Positions 1 through 13,042 of a DNA stretch of 64,000 bases are shown piece by piece (position 1 is the first letter of the stretch; every line of letters begins with the position of its first letter). Origin of the DNA: Neckera pumila. Lineage: Eukaryota; Streptophyta; Bryopsida; Hypnales; Neckeraceae. The translations under genes were made by a program, and so were the position numbers. The stretch is taken from positions 17,748,065 through 17,812,064 of the forward strand of contig OZ018416.1 in the NCBI GenBank assembly GCA_963969595.1, given 5' to 3'. The notes under the pieces were generated by a model, which did no database searches, was not told the DNA's origin, and worked only from the letters and a program-made list of their open reading frames with translations.

Positions 1-1075
1 ACAAAGAGGCTGGTCTCAAGTGCAATGAAAGCAACTTACTGCTGCTGTACAGTGTTGTGTATCAATTTTGATGCTGAATTAGATTTCTCATTCTTTGTAA
101 GGTGGAAGCACCCAAAACCGTCAATATTAAGCAATTTAGTATAGTTGGAGGCATCTTTTCCTAAAATTATTATTTTGGTAGTATTAACAAGTGAAGATGA
201 TGAATATTAAAAAAAACTGGATTTTTTGGATGTGGTATGTGATTTCTATGATTTTTCATAGAGATGGCTCTCTAGGCTATGAAACTATCACATAGGTGGA
301 TCCTAAACCAAAATCAACTAAAATCAATAGTTAGCAAATGAGAATTAGATATGTGTCCTTCAGATGCGTGAGCAAATTAGAGCCAAGTATTTCAAGGACA
401 TATTAATGAGAAGTCTAGGGAAAGATTTAGTAACAACCTAAGATACAAGAATAGAAGTATGGACACTAATGGGTCTATTCCTACCTTATTGAAGCCTAAA
501 ATCATTTTAATTTTGTAATTGTCCATGTGTAAGGATTTTATTTGCAATAGATTTATGTGCATGCCCCATCTTTCCAAACAAATTGACTAACAACAAGGCA
601 AAAGAGCACTATACTATAATATGAGTCCACCATGCACATGCTTTTAAAGACTTGGCTACTCTCTACAAACAAACCAAATTAAAATAAATGAAGTACTGGT
701 AGCAACCATCTACATAATGATTTCCACTAGCATGATCAATTTAGAATTATATAATATAATATGTAAAATACAATTACAACTATAATTCTTTCACTATAAT
801 AGTATAAACAAGCATTGTATGCAAGATTCATCAATGATCTAAATCATTATGTAGGTCTTTTTGTGAGTTATTTTCCTAGTCTATGAGGCGCATGTTTCTA
901 CTAGTGATATTTATCAAAAGTCACCATAAATAAAGGAAAAAATACAATAAATTCATAAGCAGTAAAAAATGGCAAAGAGAACATAGTTGTAGTTGTACTC
1001 AAAGTTGTAGAGAATAGAGTCATAGTTGCCATACTCAACAAATACTACTATTATTACATAAACAAATCATCTTAA

Positions 1076-1974
1076 TCCCTAAAGGTCATTTGTCCCTTTG
1101 GAGGACAAGTGGGATTTTGGGCAAAGGCCTATGGTCTCATTTTTTGTTTGGATTTTTTTTTTTAAATTTGAAGATAGAAAAATAAATTAGCTCCAAAAAA
1201 TATCATTTTTTCTCAATCAATGTCAAGGAACAAAACTTATGCTCAAAACAGGGGAGACGGGGGAGATGGAGGAGTAAAAAAAAAATTCAAAAATTTGAAT
1301 TTTTTTTTCTCATAGGTTATAATTTTGTCTACATGGAAAGCTTTGATTTATTCTATTTGGATTTGTTATGAGAAAATTGTGGACAATCTTGTTTTTAGGG
1401 CAATCTAAGCATCTTTTTAAAAAAAAATAACTTGTAGGGTTAATTTTTGAATGCAATTTATACAATTTTTTAGAAAAACAAGTTCCCCATGGTTTAGTTT
1501 TATGCTAGCACAATCTCACCATTGGAATTAGTGCATTTTAAGTTTGTCTCTAAGATATTAATAATTTAGATTCCTTCTATCTCATGCCTACTTCTACATA
1601 ACAATTTTTTAAAGAATGAAAATTCAGGTTTTTTGAAATTTTTTCCCCCTAGATTCTCAAACTCAATTCTCCACCACAAAGATTTAAAGATCAGAACTTT
1701 GTAGTGCAAAAAACTAAAGTTAAGAAGGTTCAAAATCAAATAATCTTGTCAAACAATGTGCAAAAAAACTTGTTTTTTCACTTTAAACGCTGATATCTTG
1801 CAATCTATGTGGTCAAAAATTTTGAAAGTTTTTTCACACATTCTCATACTAGTTAGGATAAGACCCTACAATTATATGTGCCAAAAAAACAAATTTCAAT
1901 TTTTTTTACTTTGTGCTATAGAAATGGCAATTTTGAGTGTTTTTTGGCAAAAAAAGGCTTTGGTCCTTCATGAG
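1076..1974. mobile_element. TTAA-type TIR element, 899 bp, in repeat block 1
   Basis: TTAA flanks both sides (1072-1075 and 1975-1978). The left end reads TCCCTAAAGGTCATTTG and the right end, reverse-complemented, reads CTCATGAAGGACCAAAG, a decayed form of the family TIR CCCCTAAAGGACCAA. The second half-unit of the same repeat continues straight from the left flank to the right flank at about 7060-7095 without this insertion, so it acts as an approximate empty site. There is no coding capacity. Confidence 0.8.
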
Positions 1975-3723
1975 TTAATATTGATGAACATCAAATGTCC
2001 AAAAGCGTAAGGAAATCTATTATGATTGCAATACAATAGAGAAGAAAGTAATGAATTGCTTCCATCAAAAGTCACTAAAACCACTTTAATTATGCAAAAA
2101 TAATCATCATCTACCATATTTCAACAATACAAATAGACTAATCAAATTGTCTCTTTTCACTTTTGTTCTTGTAATTAAGTCTAACATGTTTGGGTTCAAT
2201 TCAAAAATTGTCAATTTGGTGCAATTTTGAAGACTAAATGAAATCTTGCAAAACTTTTAACAATTAAATATAGATGAAGTTAGAGATTTAAACGTCAATT
2301 CACTATTACAAAGTCATCATAGATCAAGCCTCACACATAATTCTTTATTTCTATAAGTGTTTTCTAATAAAAAAAATTGTACAGAAGTTGTAAAGAACCC
2401 ATTTGTAGATATGGGGAATCCTCTAAGGTCACACATTTAGTTTCTTGATCTTTTGGGCTTACTATATCATCAATTGTTTTGTCCTTGGCACCTATACAAA
2501 TCACACCTACTTTCTAACTTAAGACCAAAGTTGCTAATTACGTTCAAAGCTTGGATACCCCTTCAACCACTACATGTCTACATCTATAGGAGCCTACTTC
2601 TCTATTTAATGCAAGAAACAAACACACAATAGAGAAGGTCCAAAAGGAAAGAAGATACAACAATAAGAAGAGAGAAAGAATCTTCATAACTATTTTTTTA
2701 TATTCCATTTCACTTACCTACTATATTTTTCAATGTCACACAGACAACTTGCTTCTCTATAGAAAAACTTGACACTTACAAAGGTGCTAGTGATAAAAAA
2801 AAAGGAGTCTCTTTACACTTGGTGACATTTGGTATGTTTTGGTGACATGATAAAGGTGTGATTGTAACAACAGTGACATTGACAAAGCCAAATAGTACAT
2901 ATTTTTTAGAAATTTTGGACATTTTTAGTTCTTCTACTTAGAAGATTAATCTAAGCTTGACCTCCTCAGAATACAATCTTATGAAAGAAAACTTGTTTCC
3001 AACGTGTAAATAATGTCTTCATTTATGCTTGAAATACAATGATTGTGGTTTTCAATATGAGAACAATTTGTTTCACAACTTGCTCAAAATTCTCCAATTA
3101 TATGCTTTGATTTAGATTAGTTGAAAATAGATTCTCCTGTGAAGTTGACCTCTCTCCTCCCTTCTACTTAAAAAAATTGAATGAATGAAGTTATACTTTA
3201 TAAATCATTAAGAGTATATGTATCCCGTAAAAAATATTTAATATTAATAGACTAATTAGACAATAGATCCTTTATGCCTTTTTTCAAGGATAGCAGTTAA
3301 AATCTTTAGAGATTGAATAGTAACCTCATTTATTGGTAGAAAATGCACATTATTGATTGTGAACTTCTACATGTGATTACTTCAATGAAATTTATTTTTA
3401 TTTTTAAAATCAAGTAAAAATTACTTATTTATTGTTGACACTCACAAAAATGCACATAATTGGATACAAACCTCTACATGTGACTACTACAATAGAAAAG
3501 TTTTCTTTTGAAATCAAGCAAAAATTACTTGTCTATTATTGACATTTTGTGAGTTAATTTCTTCTAATGATCAAGTGTATGGCCATAAAGCAAGGAAAGT
3601 GGGTGGGTTAGTGGGCATCTTTAAAAGAAGCTAGTTTACTTACTACTTCAAAGCTATATTCAAAGCTTTGTTTATAGAACTTTCACAAGGCGAGCTCAAT
3701 GTGCCAATATTAATTTACACTAG

Positions 3724-4190
3724 TTGAAATGGTGGATGGATTTCAGTGAAATTTATTGAAGCAACTCAAAGAATTGTAGAATCATGGAGAACTTGATTGT
3801 CAACACAAAGTGACATGCCAACTTTGAAGTTGGAATAAAGGCTGTGTGAGCTCTTTGAAAAAAGGGATTTCTTGCATGGAAGGACAAGTCAATGAGTCAA
3901 GGCAATCACATTTTGAAATTGATTCTACTATTGACGCAACATGGTATCGTAGTTCTTGGCTGCAATTGGATTTCAATGAAATTTATTGAAGCAACGTTAA
4001 TTCAAAGAGTCATAGAATTGTGGATAGAACTTGATTGTCAATACAAAGTCAAACGCCAACTTCAATGTTGGAATAAAGATTGTGTGAGCTCTTTGAGAGA
4101 AGGGATTTCTATGTGGAAGGACAAGTCAATGAGCAAGGCAATCACATTTTGAGATTGATTCTACTATTGACGCAATATGCCACCTGTAGC
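3724..4190 (+). repeat. Two tandem copies of an approximately 235-bp internal subrepeat
   Basis: The segment running from the Asp-Cys-Gln-like stretch through the repeated 'tgtgtgagctctttg' and the 'caatcacattttgagattgattc' motif occurs twice here. It occurs three times at 21752-22480 and once in each of the other half-units (about 7800-8000, 18360-18560, 27500-27700). Copy number inside the parent repeat therefore varies. Confidence 0.7.
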
Positions 4191-6534
4191 TCTTGATTTT
4201 GATTGCATACAAAACATTATGCACGCAAAGTTTGCATTTCTAAGGGTTCAAATTGAAACAACAAATCTATATCTATACAACATAAATCATAATCCACACA
4301 AAAGACTAGCCACTGATAAAAAAATAAGTTACAAACCAAGTGTCCACAAAGAGCTAGAGATTCTTGTTTCCACGACAAAAATAGGAAATTTTTAATGCAA
4401 TTCATCTGAATTTGTGGATTCATGGGAAGATAGAGATATCCACGACCAAATTTTTTTTCCCATTTACAACTTTAGCTAAGATCCTTTGTGAAGTTTGTTT
4501 GTGTTAGTATTCTTAAGGTACTCAAAAGCTTTGAACAATGGTTAAATGATTTGGTAATGTTGGGGAGCAACCTTAGAATACTAATTTTCTTGTTACTCAC
4601 TTACACCTCATAACATGCCATAACCTTCACTTGGAGTACTCAAAATTTCATTGCAATTCTCTTTCATTACTTATTATTTATAAATCCTTACATTTGAATC
4701 CCTCTAATACCATGTTGAAGATCCATTTTCATTTGATAGATGCTTCCAACTCTGCTCAATGGCTACATCTGATCTCCAATATCAGAAATTCAGAGAATGC
4801 TTCAAATTGAAAGCTGAGCAAAAGAGCCATTCCACAATAATTTATGATTAGGTGTATATTATTGTGCAAATAGGAATTTAATATCATATCTAACCGCAAG
4901 ACATTACCAAAAGTTGTGATGACGACTTTGTTTGAACAGATTAGCAGTGAAACAGTCACATCAATAGTGCAAAATTTATTGATAGTAATGCCAAATTGGT
5001 ATCAAATTGGTATATTGACCAACATTAGTAATAGTTTAAAGGCCTATAATCTCATAAACATCTTTAAATTTTCTTTAATATTCTTTTATTAAGTTTCCAA
5101 GAGATTGAAGAATTACAAATAAAATCACCAAAATTATACTCCAAACTATTTCTTCAGAAAAATTGATTTGATATTATATAGTAATATAAAATAATTTAGA
5201 GACAATTGATTAAGTATTAAAGTGCTTTGTCTATTGACAAAATTGTTGCATTAACTTCCATTAATTAATCAATGCCAAACAAAATAGGCAACTTCAGGTT
5301 TTTTTTTTATCTTGAGTAGTATATAGAAGATCTTCAATTGTATTAAGGAAAAATGAATTGTCTTTAGAAAATCAAGGTAGTTTCTTGATTTCAAAGAAAC
5401 TCAAAGATTTCAAACACATATTCTATATGCTAATTAAAAACCTTTCATTAAAACTTATTTGCATAACAACAAATAAAAGAGAACTAGCACTTTATCATTG
5501 AATGAAATTGCAAAGAAGTTAGAAAGAGCCAATTTACTTGCATAGACAATTGTCTAAGGTAGAAAAATCTCACCCTTTGATTTTTGATCTCCTTATTTGT
5601 TATCTCATCTACTATTTTGTCCTTGGCACTTGTGCAAATCACATCTACCTTCTAACTTTAATCCAAGGACACTATACACATTGGATATATCTTGAATTAC
5701 TACAATACATGTCTACATCTAGCGTGGTCTACTTCTCTATTTAATACAAGAAACAATTACACAAAATCAAAAGGCCAAAAGAAGAGAAGATTGAAGGAAA
5801 TGAAGAGAGAAAGGACCCAAAATTACTTTTGAATATTCCATTTTTCACCTACTTTATTTGTTAATGTCTCACAAACAGCTTGCTTTTCTATAAAAAGATG
5901 TGATACCGTAACATTTTTGTATTAGTTATCTTATATTTGTACAAAATAGATTTTTTGAATTTTTCTTTGTAAATATTCTATAGTACACAAAGCACAAGTA
6001 TATTTGACCTCACAAACTAACTTTTTAGTACAAAAAATTTCCATTCCAAAATGACTTGAATAAATAAGTAAAATCAAAATTTCAAACATCACTATAATTA
6101 AAATGTAAAATTTTGAACTTAAATGAAAAAACTTTGAAAGAATTACAAACAATAAATCAGTAATCATTTTTATAGAATTTTTAAATTTTGATTTTGAAGT
6201 TTATAGAAAAAGATTAGGTAGTAAAGCACATGATCTAACCAAATAGATGTGATCTATAGATTACATTTTAGAGTTTTTTGTGGAAGTGATCATTAAATTA
6301 TTATTCTAAGCTGCATTTAATATTTTGTCTCCACAATTTTTCGAACTTGGACTTACCTCCAATACTTATGGAATTAAAGGTAGAAGACACATCATATGAA
6401 AAATGTAAAAATATTCATGACCAACAAAATTATTTAATACTACAATCTAGTCAAAGTCAAAAATAGTAGGAAGAAAAAATGACAAACTACAAGGCAAAAG
6501 AGCACCAACATGAGTCCACCATGCACATGCTTTT

Positions 6535-6624
6535 TTTTTTGAACAAATGGCGAGAACCCATTGCATTAAAAAAAAAAAAAAAATACAAAAGAGCCAAGCT
6601 GTGAGGATGGACAAATGAAGAGAT
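6535..6624 (-). mobile_element. Short 3' fragment of a LINE or SINE retroposon with 15-bp target duplication
   Basis: A perfect 15-bp direct repeat (CATGCACATGCTTTT, at 6520-6534 and 6625-6639) brackets about 90 bp. Read on the minus strand the insert carries an internal A-to-T tract, then 'ctcgccatttgttc' followed by poly(A), the usual layout of a plant L1-type 3' tail. Related repeat copies near 640 and 24830 have a single target copy and no insert. The assignment to LINE rather than SINE is inference. Confidence 0.75.
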
Positions 6625-7842
6625 CATGCACATGCTTTTGAAGACTTGGCTATCTTCTATGAACAAACCAGTAATAAAATTAGATGAACTACTAGTACCA
6701 TAAAGGTTCTAACAACATAACTAATTCAAAATTGTATAATGTAATGTGTAGAATTCATATACAACTCACTAGTTATTTCACTAGCATAATCAAGGATTGT
6801 GTAGATTAGAGAAATGACTTGGAGAAGATTCATCAATGATCTAAATCATTACGTAGGTCTTTATGTGGGTCATTTTCCTAGTCTATGAGGTGCATGTTTT
6901 TACTAGTGCTATTTGTCAAAAGTCATCATAAGTAAAGAAAACCAACACAATAAATTTATAAACACTTGTAAAAGACAATTTGGATAAAACACAAAATTAC
7001 TAATATCTGTAGCTACTAGAGCCATAATTGCCATACACAATAGATACTACCATTATTACATAAAAACAAATCACCTTATTACAAATGAACATCAAATCTC
7101 CAAAAGCTCAAAGAAATCAGTTATAATGTAATACAAGAGTAAGAGTAGAAAATAATTAATTGCTTTTGTCAAAAGTCAAAACCATCTTACATATGCAAAA
7201 GTAATCATCAGCAATATAAAGAAACTAATCAGAATGTCTCTTTTCACTTCTACTTTAAAGATCAATTCTAACATGTTTGGGTTGGAGAAGACTTACCAAT
7301 ACATTGCAATTTTGAAGATTAAATGAACTCTTGCAAAGCTTCCAACAATTTAATATAGAGTAAGTTAGAGATTTAATCGTCAATTAATAAATCATCACAA
7401 ATCAAATTTCACATATAATGCTTTATTTCTAAAAATCCAGTAAGTAGTTTTTTCAATAATTAAATGAAATGACAAAGACGTTGAAAAGAACATGTTTGCA
7501 CACAGAGAATTTTCTAGATCAAAACTCTTACCCTTTTTTTTTTGGTCTTTTTAGTTGGTTGTCTCATAAGCTGTTTTGTCTCCGGCACCTATACAAATTG
7601 CTTAATGCTTCATCAACTATTTTGTCCTTGTCACCTTTGCATATCATGTCTACTTTCCAACTTTAAACTAAAGATGCTACACATATTTCAAAGCTTGGAT
7701 ATATCTTGAACCACTACATTTCTACATCTCTAGTGGCCTACTTCTAATTACTCCAAGAAATAAACATACAATAGAGAAGGGTTGTAAGGAGTGGACATGG
7801 ATTGAACTTGATGACAACACAAAGTTAGAAGCCAACGGAAAC

Positions 7843-8094
7843 TTGCTGGAGTATAGGCTATATGATCTCTTGACAAAAATTGAAAGACTGTCATTGAAGG
7901 ACAAGTCAATGAGTCAAGGCAATCACATTTGGCAATTGATTGCACGGCTAATTGATGCAATACATACTATTGTAGCTATCTATTACAATTGCACAAATAA
8001 CATTAGGCATATAAAGTCTAGGATTGTAGAGGCTCAAATTGATACCACAAATCTATTTCTACACGTCATAGATTGTCCTCCACACAAAAGATAG
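7843..8094 (+). pseudogene. Short open frame conserved between repeat copies (unknown)
   Basis: The translation contains MSQGNHI, then an LIARL-DAI stretch, an YNCT motif, and ends CPPHKR. The same reading frame is preserved at 27504-27830 (MSQGSHI ... LIARLVDAI ... CPPHKR, extended there to 108 codons) and partly at 3892-4152. I recognise no family. The frame may be a remnant coding exon of the parent repeat, or may simply reflect nucleotide similarity between copies. Neighbouring sequence is non-coding and AT-rich. Confidence 0.3.
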
Positions 8095-9937
8095 GCACTC
8101 ATCAAATTGACTTTTGGACACTTTTAGTTCTTCAGCTTAGAGGATAAATCTAAGTTTGACCTCCTTAGAGTACAGTCTTATTTTAAATCTACACATTGAC
8201 TATATTTCAATTATTTTTCAAGTCACTCTTTTAATTTTAAAGTACTCCAAAAATAAATACAAGTATAAGAACAAATGAACCAAATAATAAAGGTATTCTT
8301 TGCAATCATCCAAGATAGAAGTATTCAACAAACTTTTGCTCTTTTATTGTACATTGCGTTCTTTAGATCATGGAAGGGGGGTGAACAAGCCAAGGAACAA
8401 TGCATGACCAAGGCAATGCTTGTAAGCCCTAGAGTAGATTACTGGCATTTTCCTACCCTTTGTCTAAATTATGTCCACAAATTTGAATGGAAGCTTCAAA
8501 TCACAAATGTGATTTTAAAGAAAGAAAATAACTTAATTTCCAACATTTTTTTAGTTTATATTTTATGAAAGAAATTATTTCCAATGTTTATATGATGTTT
8601 TAAATTTTGCCTAAAATACAATGACAATGGTTTTCAATACAAGAGCAATTATTTTCAAAACTTGCTCAAAATTATCCCGTATTTTTTGAATTAGATTACT
8701 TCGAAATAAATTCTACTATGAAGTTGACCTCTTTTTGCCTTTCTCTTCAAAAATTGAATGAATGAAATTCTACTTCTATAAATCATTAAGAGTTATACAT
8801 GCATCCCTTAACAAATGTTTAATATTATTAAAGAAATTAGACAATAGATCTTTTATGCCTTCATTTAAGGATGCAATCTATAATCTTTAGAAATTGAAGG
8901 ATAACCTTATTTATTGGCCTAAAATAAAAATAATTGGTTGTAAACTTCTACATTGATTATTGCAATTAAAAATCTATTTTTTCAAATCAGCTAAAATTAC
9001 TTGTTTATTATTGACTCTCATGGAACCATTGGCTTGTTTTATTGACACCCACTAAGCCACCTACTTTCTATGCTTTAAGGACATACACTTGATCATTAGA
9101 AGAAATTAACTCACAAAAGGGGCCCTCCCTTCCATAATTGTTTGTTTCTTGAAGTTATTTTTTTAGTCGACAATTCCTCTAAGCATGTGAAGTCACTTAA
9201 AATAAAATTTTCTTGCTGACCTTGTTTAAGATTCACTTGGAAGGGGGGGGATTTAGACAAACATTTACTATTTTAAAACTTTGTTTATGGAATATTCACA
9301 AGGCAAAGCTCAATGTATCAATATTAACTCATACTAGTTGAAATGGCAGTGGGGTTCAATGAAATTTATTCAAGGAATTCAAAGAGTCTAAAACTCATGG
9401 ATTGAATTTGACTATCAACACAAAGGGTATCAATTTAGAAGCTAGTGTATAGGCTGTGTGAACTCTTCAAAAGAAAAGATTTCATGGAAGGACAAGTCAA
9501 GGCTATCACAATTTGGGATTGATTGCATGGCTAGTTGACATAATACATACTATTGTAGCTCTTGATTTTGATTGCCAGTACACAAAACATTATACACGCA
9601 AAGTCTAGAAATATAAAGGCTCGAATTGATTCTACAAATCTACATCTGTATAACTTAGTTTGTTCTTGTATGCAAAAGATCAGCCATTGATAAAAGAGGT
9701 TACAAACTAGATGTGCAAGTAGACAAGTCATTGTTTCTACGGTAGAAAAACAAATTTCTAGTGCAACTAATTTGTGAGATGATGGGAAGACAGAGATATC
9801 CTTGACTAAAACTTTCCTCCCATTTACAAGTCTAGCTAAGATCCTTGCTTTGTAAATTTTTTTGGTGTTGATAATTTTAGGGTACCCAAAAGCTTTGCTA
9901 CACAATATGACAAGATGCATCAATGATGGTTAACTAA

Positions 9938-12370
9938 CCCCTGTAGGACCAAGGTCATTTTTCTACCAAAAAACATTGAAAACTGGCATTTGAGCTGCAT
10001 TCATCTAGAAAACCCCCCAAAAAAGTTTTTTCCAAAATCTAACAATAGGATCTTGTAGTTTACAGGTCATTTGGTAAAAATTACATCAAGTTTGACCATA
10101 GAGATGGGAAGATACGAGCTTTCAATGTTGGGTGAAAAGTTTTCTTGATTGATTGATTGAAACTTGTACTTGTCTTTGACCACTCTTAGAACTAAAAACT
10201 TGGTCTACACAAAGTTGAGCTTTAATTTGTCCATGTAGGAAACAATATTAGGTATGTGTGGAACAATTTTAAAAAGAATTGGAGGTGTACAACATGTAGA
10301 AAAAAAATCTTGCAATACAAGAAGGTGCTAGAAAATGCATATGCACTTGGAAAAATTGCGATTTTTATGTATATTACAAAAATGCAAAAAAAACAAATCT
10401 GGAACGGTGAAAACTAAGACATGTCTTTGTGCTACAATATTATGAAAAAACTTATATATATGGGCCCCAAATAGGAAGAAAAATGTGCTCAGGGTAAATT
10501 TGGACTTGGGTCATTGGAAAAGGGGCGCTCTAAATGCCAAGCCCCTTCCATTCTCCCTGTACATGGGAGGGATAATGGCCCAACGCACATGCCAAATGAG
10601 CACTTCGCCTTCCGCCTAGCCAGGTGGCGGAGTGCCACAGGCTAATCCGGAATTGCCAGGCGGTTGGCGTTGGTTGGAGGAGCGCTCCACGCACTTTAAT
10701 TCAAAAATAAATTTTTAATGCACAAAGGAGTGCAAGGGCTTCATTGCAGTGAGAGGTTGCGTACCAATAGAATTCAAATAGAAAGCTTTATGCACAAAGG
10801 AGTGCAAGGGCTTTGTTTTGTGGCGTTTGGACATGCAATGTGAAATTAATGTTTTTTCTAAAATAGAACTTACTTAATTCAATTTTTTAATTTAAAAAAA
10901 TACATAACTTTCACACCGTATGTCCAAATGCCACAAAACTAACTCATGAGTAGAAAGCTCTATGCATGAAGGAGTGGAAGGCTTTGTTTTGTGGCATTTG
11001 ATTCACATGGCCGCATTGTTTCCTTCCTTATTTAGAGTAATAACTTATAGATTTAGCCTTCATAATTGCTTAATTGATACCTTATTTGCACTGGAATGTC
11101 ATTAATCCCTAAATGCCCAAGGCGCCAAAGTTTGGTGTCAACAATACTTTAAAGTTAAAAGAAACCTAAACAAGTTGCTATTTCTAGTAATTCATACTTT
11201 TGAAAATACTTTCTGAAGTCTAGTTTTTGCATCAAAAATCCGATTTTGAAATTGACTGAGCACAATTTTTCTATTCAAAATTTTGTACAATGATATCCAT
11301 AGCAATCTTGACTTTCCGTAGTTACAAAGGGCTCTTGCAAATGAGCCTCAAGTACACCAGATCTTGGAGACAAAATCATATTAGAAATTTATTTAAATAA
11401 ATTGTAGATTAGATTTTGAGAAGCCATAAATTGATTGGAATTATGTGTATTTGGCCCATTAACCTCATGTTTTTATAGTGACCAATTTTTTCATGGAATG
11501 ATTTCAAGTCTTTCAATTCTCTTTTGACATGCCAACTAAAAAATTGATACCCGTAAAAATTTGAAGTCTAATACTAGTATCTAAAATCCTATTTTGAAAA
11601 CAAATGATTATGATTTTTTCTATTTACAATTGCGTGCAAGGTTGTCCATTGCAAATCTTGATTTCTTAGTGTCCAATATTCTTGGAAAAGAGCATAAAAT
11701 ACACAAGATAAGTAATAAGTCAAATTTGCGGTGATGGTCCCAACACGCAATAGAATTTTTGGGTAGGGTTTTACCGGCGGTGGCGTTGGTGGGTGCTGGC
11801 GGGGCTCAAGTCCACTAGGCTCCAGGCCGTTCATGCCGACACCCGCCACGGAAATGTGGCATGTGCGCAACCCCAATGGCAAGGGAGGGGCGGACAGGGC
11901 TTCTAGAGGCCCTGTGCTCTTGTACTAGCTCCTGGAGTCCTGGCCCTCTTTGGTCTTACCTGCAGTCGATGCTCATGGCCTCCATGTGGTTGGCGATCGA
12001 GGCATCCCTACAATTGCCGTGCTGTTGCACCTGTAGGTTGCCCAGCTAATCGCTTTTGGATGTCTGCGCAGCTGCAATCTGCAATCCCAAATTTCCTGAC
12101 CAAGGTCTTGCCCGACCCAAGTGCCCTCCTCGTAGCCCATTGGTCAAGGGCCTTGCCTGCATTGCATTGCCCACCGTCCCCCAATTTGTAATAAAACATC
12201 CATAACTTCTCATTTGAAGGTCCGCATGAGGGAAAAAATTATAAACCCAAATATGTCTCTCAATTCTTTACCTTCAATTAAAGTTTCAAAAAATTTTACA
12301 AACACGTATGCCCGTAGGTACATGCCCAAAATCCCATTTGTCCCCCAAAGGAACAATGGTCCTTTAGGGG
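9938..12370. mobile_element. Large TTAA-type TIR element, 2.43 kb, with GC-rich internal segments
   Basis: The left end reads CCCCTGTAGGACCAAGG and the right end, reverse-complemented, CCCCTAAAGGACCATTG. Both are bounded by CTAA (9934-9937 and 12371-12374), a one-base variant of the family's TTAA target. The host repeat resumes at 12371 ('attggtagtattggagagcaacttggaatgc') exactly where the sister copy at about 22770 runs on uninterrupted. Two internal patches (about 10480-10700 and 11755-12195) are much richer in GC than the rest. An extra family-like end (TTAATCCCTAAATGCCC) at 11102 suggests a nested, broken copy. Confidence 0.7.
11755..12195. other. GC-rich segment inside the 2.4-kb TTAA element
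   Basis: This stretch stands out in composition from its AT-rich surroundings. Short open frames run on both strands (62 codons at 11861-12049 plus, 63 codons at 12008-12199 minus), but none resembles a family I know. It could be a captured host gene fragment (Pack-element style), or an old GC-rich repeat. No splice structure was found. Confidence 0.4.
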
Positions 12371-12717
12371 CTAATTGGTAGTATTGGAGAGCAACTTGGA
12401 ATGCTAGAGAGCATGCTATACAATGTGAGACAGAGACAACACTCGAGAAAGTCAATGAGGACATCCAAATGCTACATCATAAAATTTCTACTTTGAAATT
12501 GGATTTAGGTCAAGCAAATTTTCAAATCCAAGAGCTTAGTTTGAAAAATTGATCTTAAAAATTAAATAAAATCAAAAATCAAAAGGCATCTCATGCTAGG
12601 TTCTGCAAAGTGAAGAGGCGGATGCTTGATCAGCTAGTGCTAGCACCCTTGGGTTACAGGTCTTAAATCCTGCCTAAAAAAATACTCAGAACTCTCAAAG
12701 ACAAGTGGGCATGCTAA
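12371..12717. repeat. Tail of repeat block 1, then unassigned AT-rich DNA
   Basis: The first roughly 60 bases match the host repeat near 22776 and 4545. After that I see no gene, RNA or further repeat up to the small inverted-repeat element at 12718. Confidence 0.4.
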
Positions 12718-12856
12718 GGGCCTCTTCACACTATGACCATCCAAGTCGAGAGGCCGTGAAACCCTGCAATATGATTGGTGGAACCGATGGACCCTGCAAT
12801 ATGATTGGTGGAAACGACGGACTCTCGACTTGGATGGCCATAGTGTGAAGAGGCCC
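12718..12856. mobile_element. 139-bp MITE with approximately 34-bp near-perfect TIRs
   Basis: The ends read GGGCCTCTTCACACTATG on both strands and continue matching for about 34 bp with one mismatch. The loop contains a 30-bp direct duplication (accctgcaatatgattggtgg twice). Flanks are TAA on the left and TAC on the right. The GGGCC start and the TWA-like target suggest a PIF/Harbinger-type MITE, by inference. Confidence 0.8.
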
Positions 12857-13042
12857 TACGAGAAGAAGAATGCAGATTTGGTATACTTCACTCTCATGAT
12901 TTCCTTTCTGTTTCTTCCACATTTATTGCCAGTTTTATTATAATTACTGGCACAATTTGGAAAATGCAAACATGACACACATTTGTACAAAGCTCAAAAA
13001 CTAGGATTAATATAGATTTAAGTATTACTATACTCACCTTAA

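Larger units (their letters stand above)
1..9933 (+). repeat. Complex AT-rich repeat, block 1 (about 9.3 kb module plus insertions)
   Basis: This non-coding degenerate repeat is colinear with block 2. Paired landmarks visible by eye are 1-60 with 18731-18840, 1985-2090 with 19025-19125, 2440-2520 with 19495-19570, 2820-2980 with 19875-20030, 3008-3095 with 20060-20150, 4740-4960 with 22985-23215, 5508-5900 with 23760-24165, 6826-6935 with 25020-25130, 8592-8680 with 26570-26660 and 9510-9660 with 27640-27790. Each block consists of two related half-units of about 4 kb separated by about 2 kb of other sequence (about 4.6-6.5 kb here). No open frame longer than 130 codons occurs and no known transposon protein is recognisable. 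It could be an old non-autonomous retroelement cluster or a local segmental duplication. Confidence 0.75.

Noticed and set aside
1076..1090. CCCTAAA motifs throughout the window as interstitial plant telomere repeats
   Set aside because: They occur singly, not in tandem, always continue as GG(A/C)CC, and sit at TTAA-bounded element ends.
4690..4725. Minus-strand TGGTATTAGAG as a retrotransposon primer-binding site
   Set aside because: It resembles the initiator-Met tRNA complement, but no LTR pair fits this orientation and the equivalent site in block 2 (about 22939) is not conserved.
9531..9923. 130-codon minus-strand open frame
   Set aside because: It lies in degenerate repeat DNA, the sister copies at 4217-4423 and about 22500-22700 are interrupted, and no family is recognisable.
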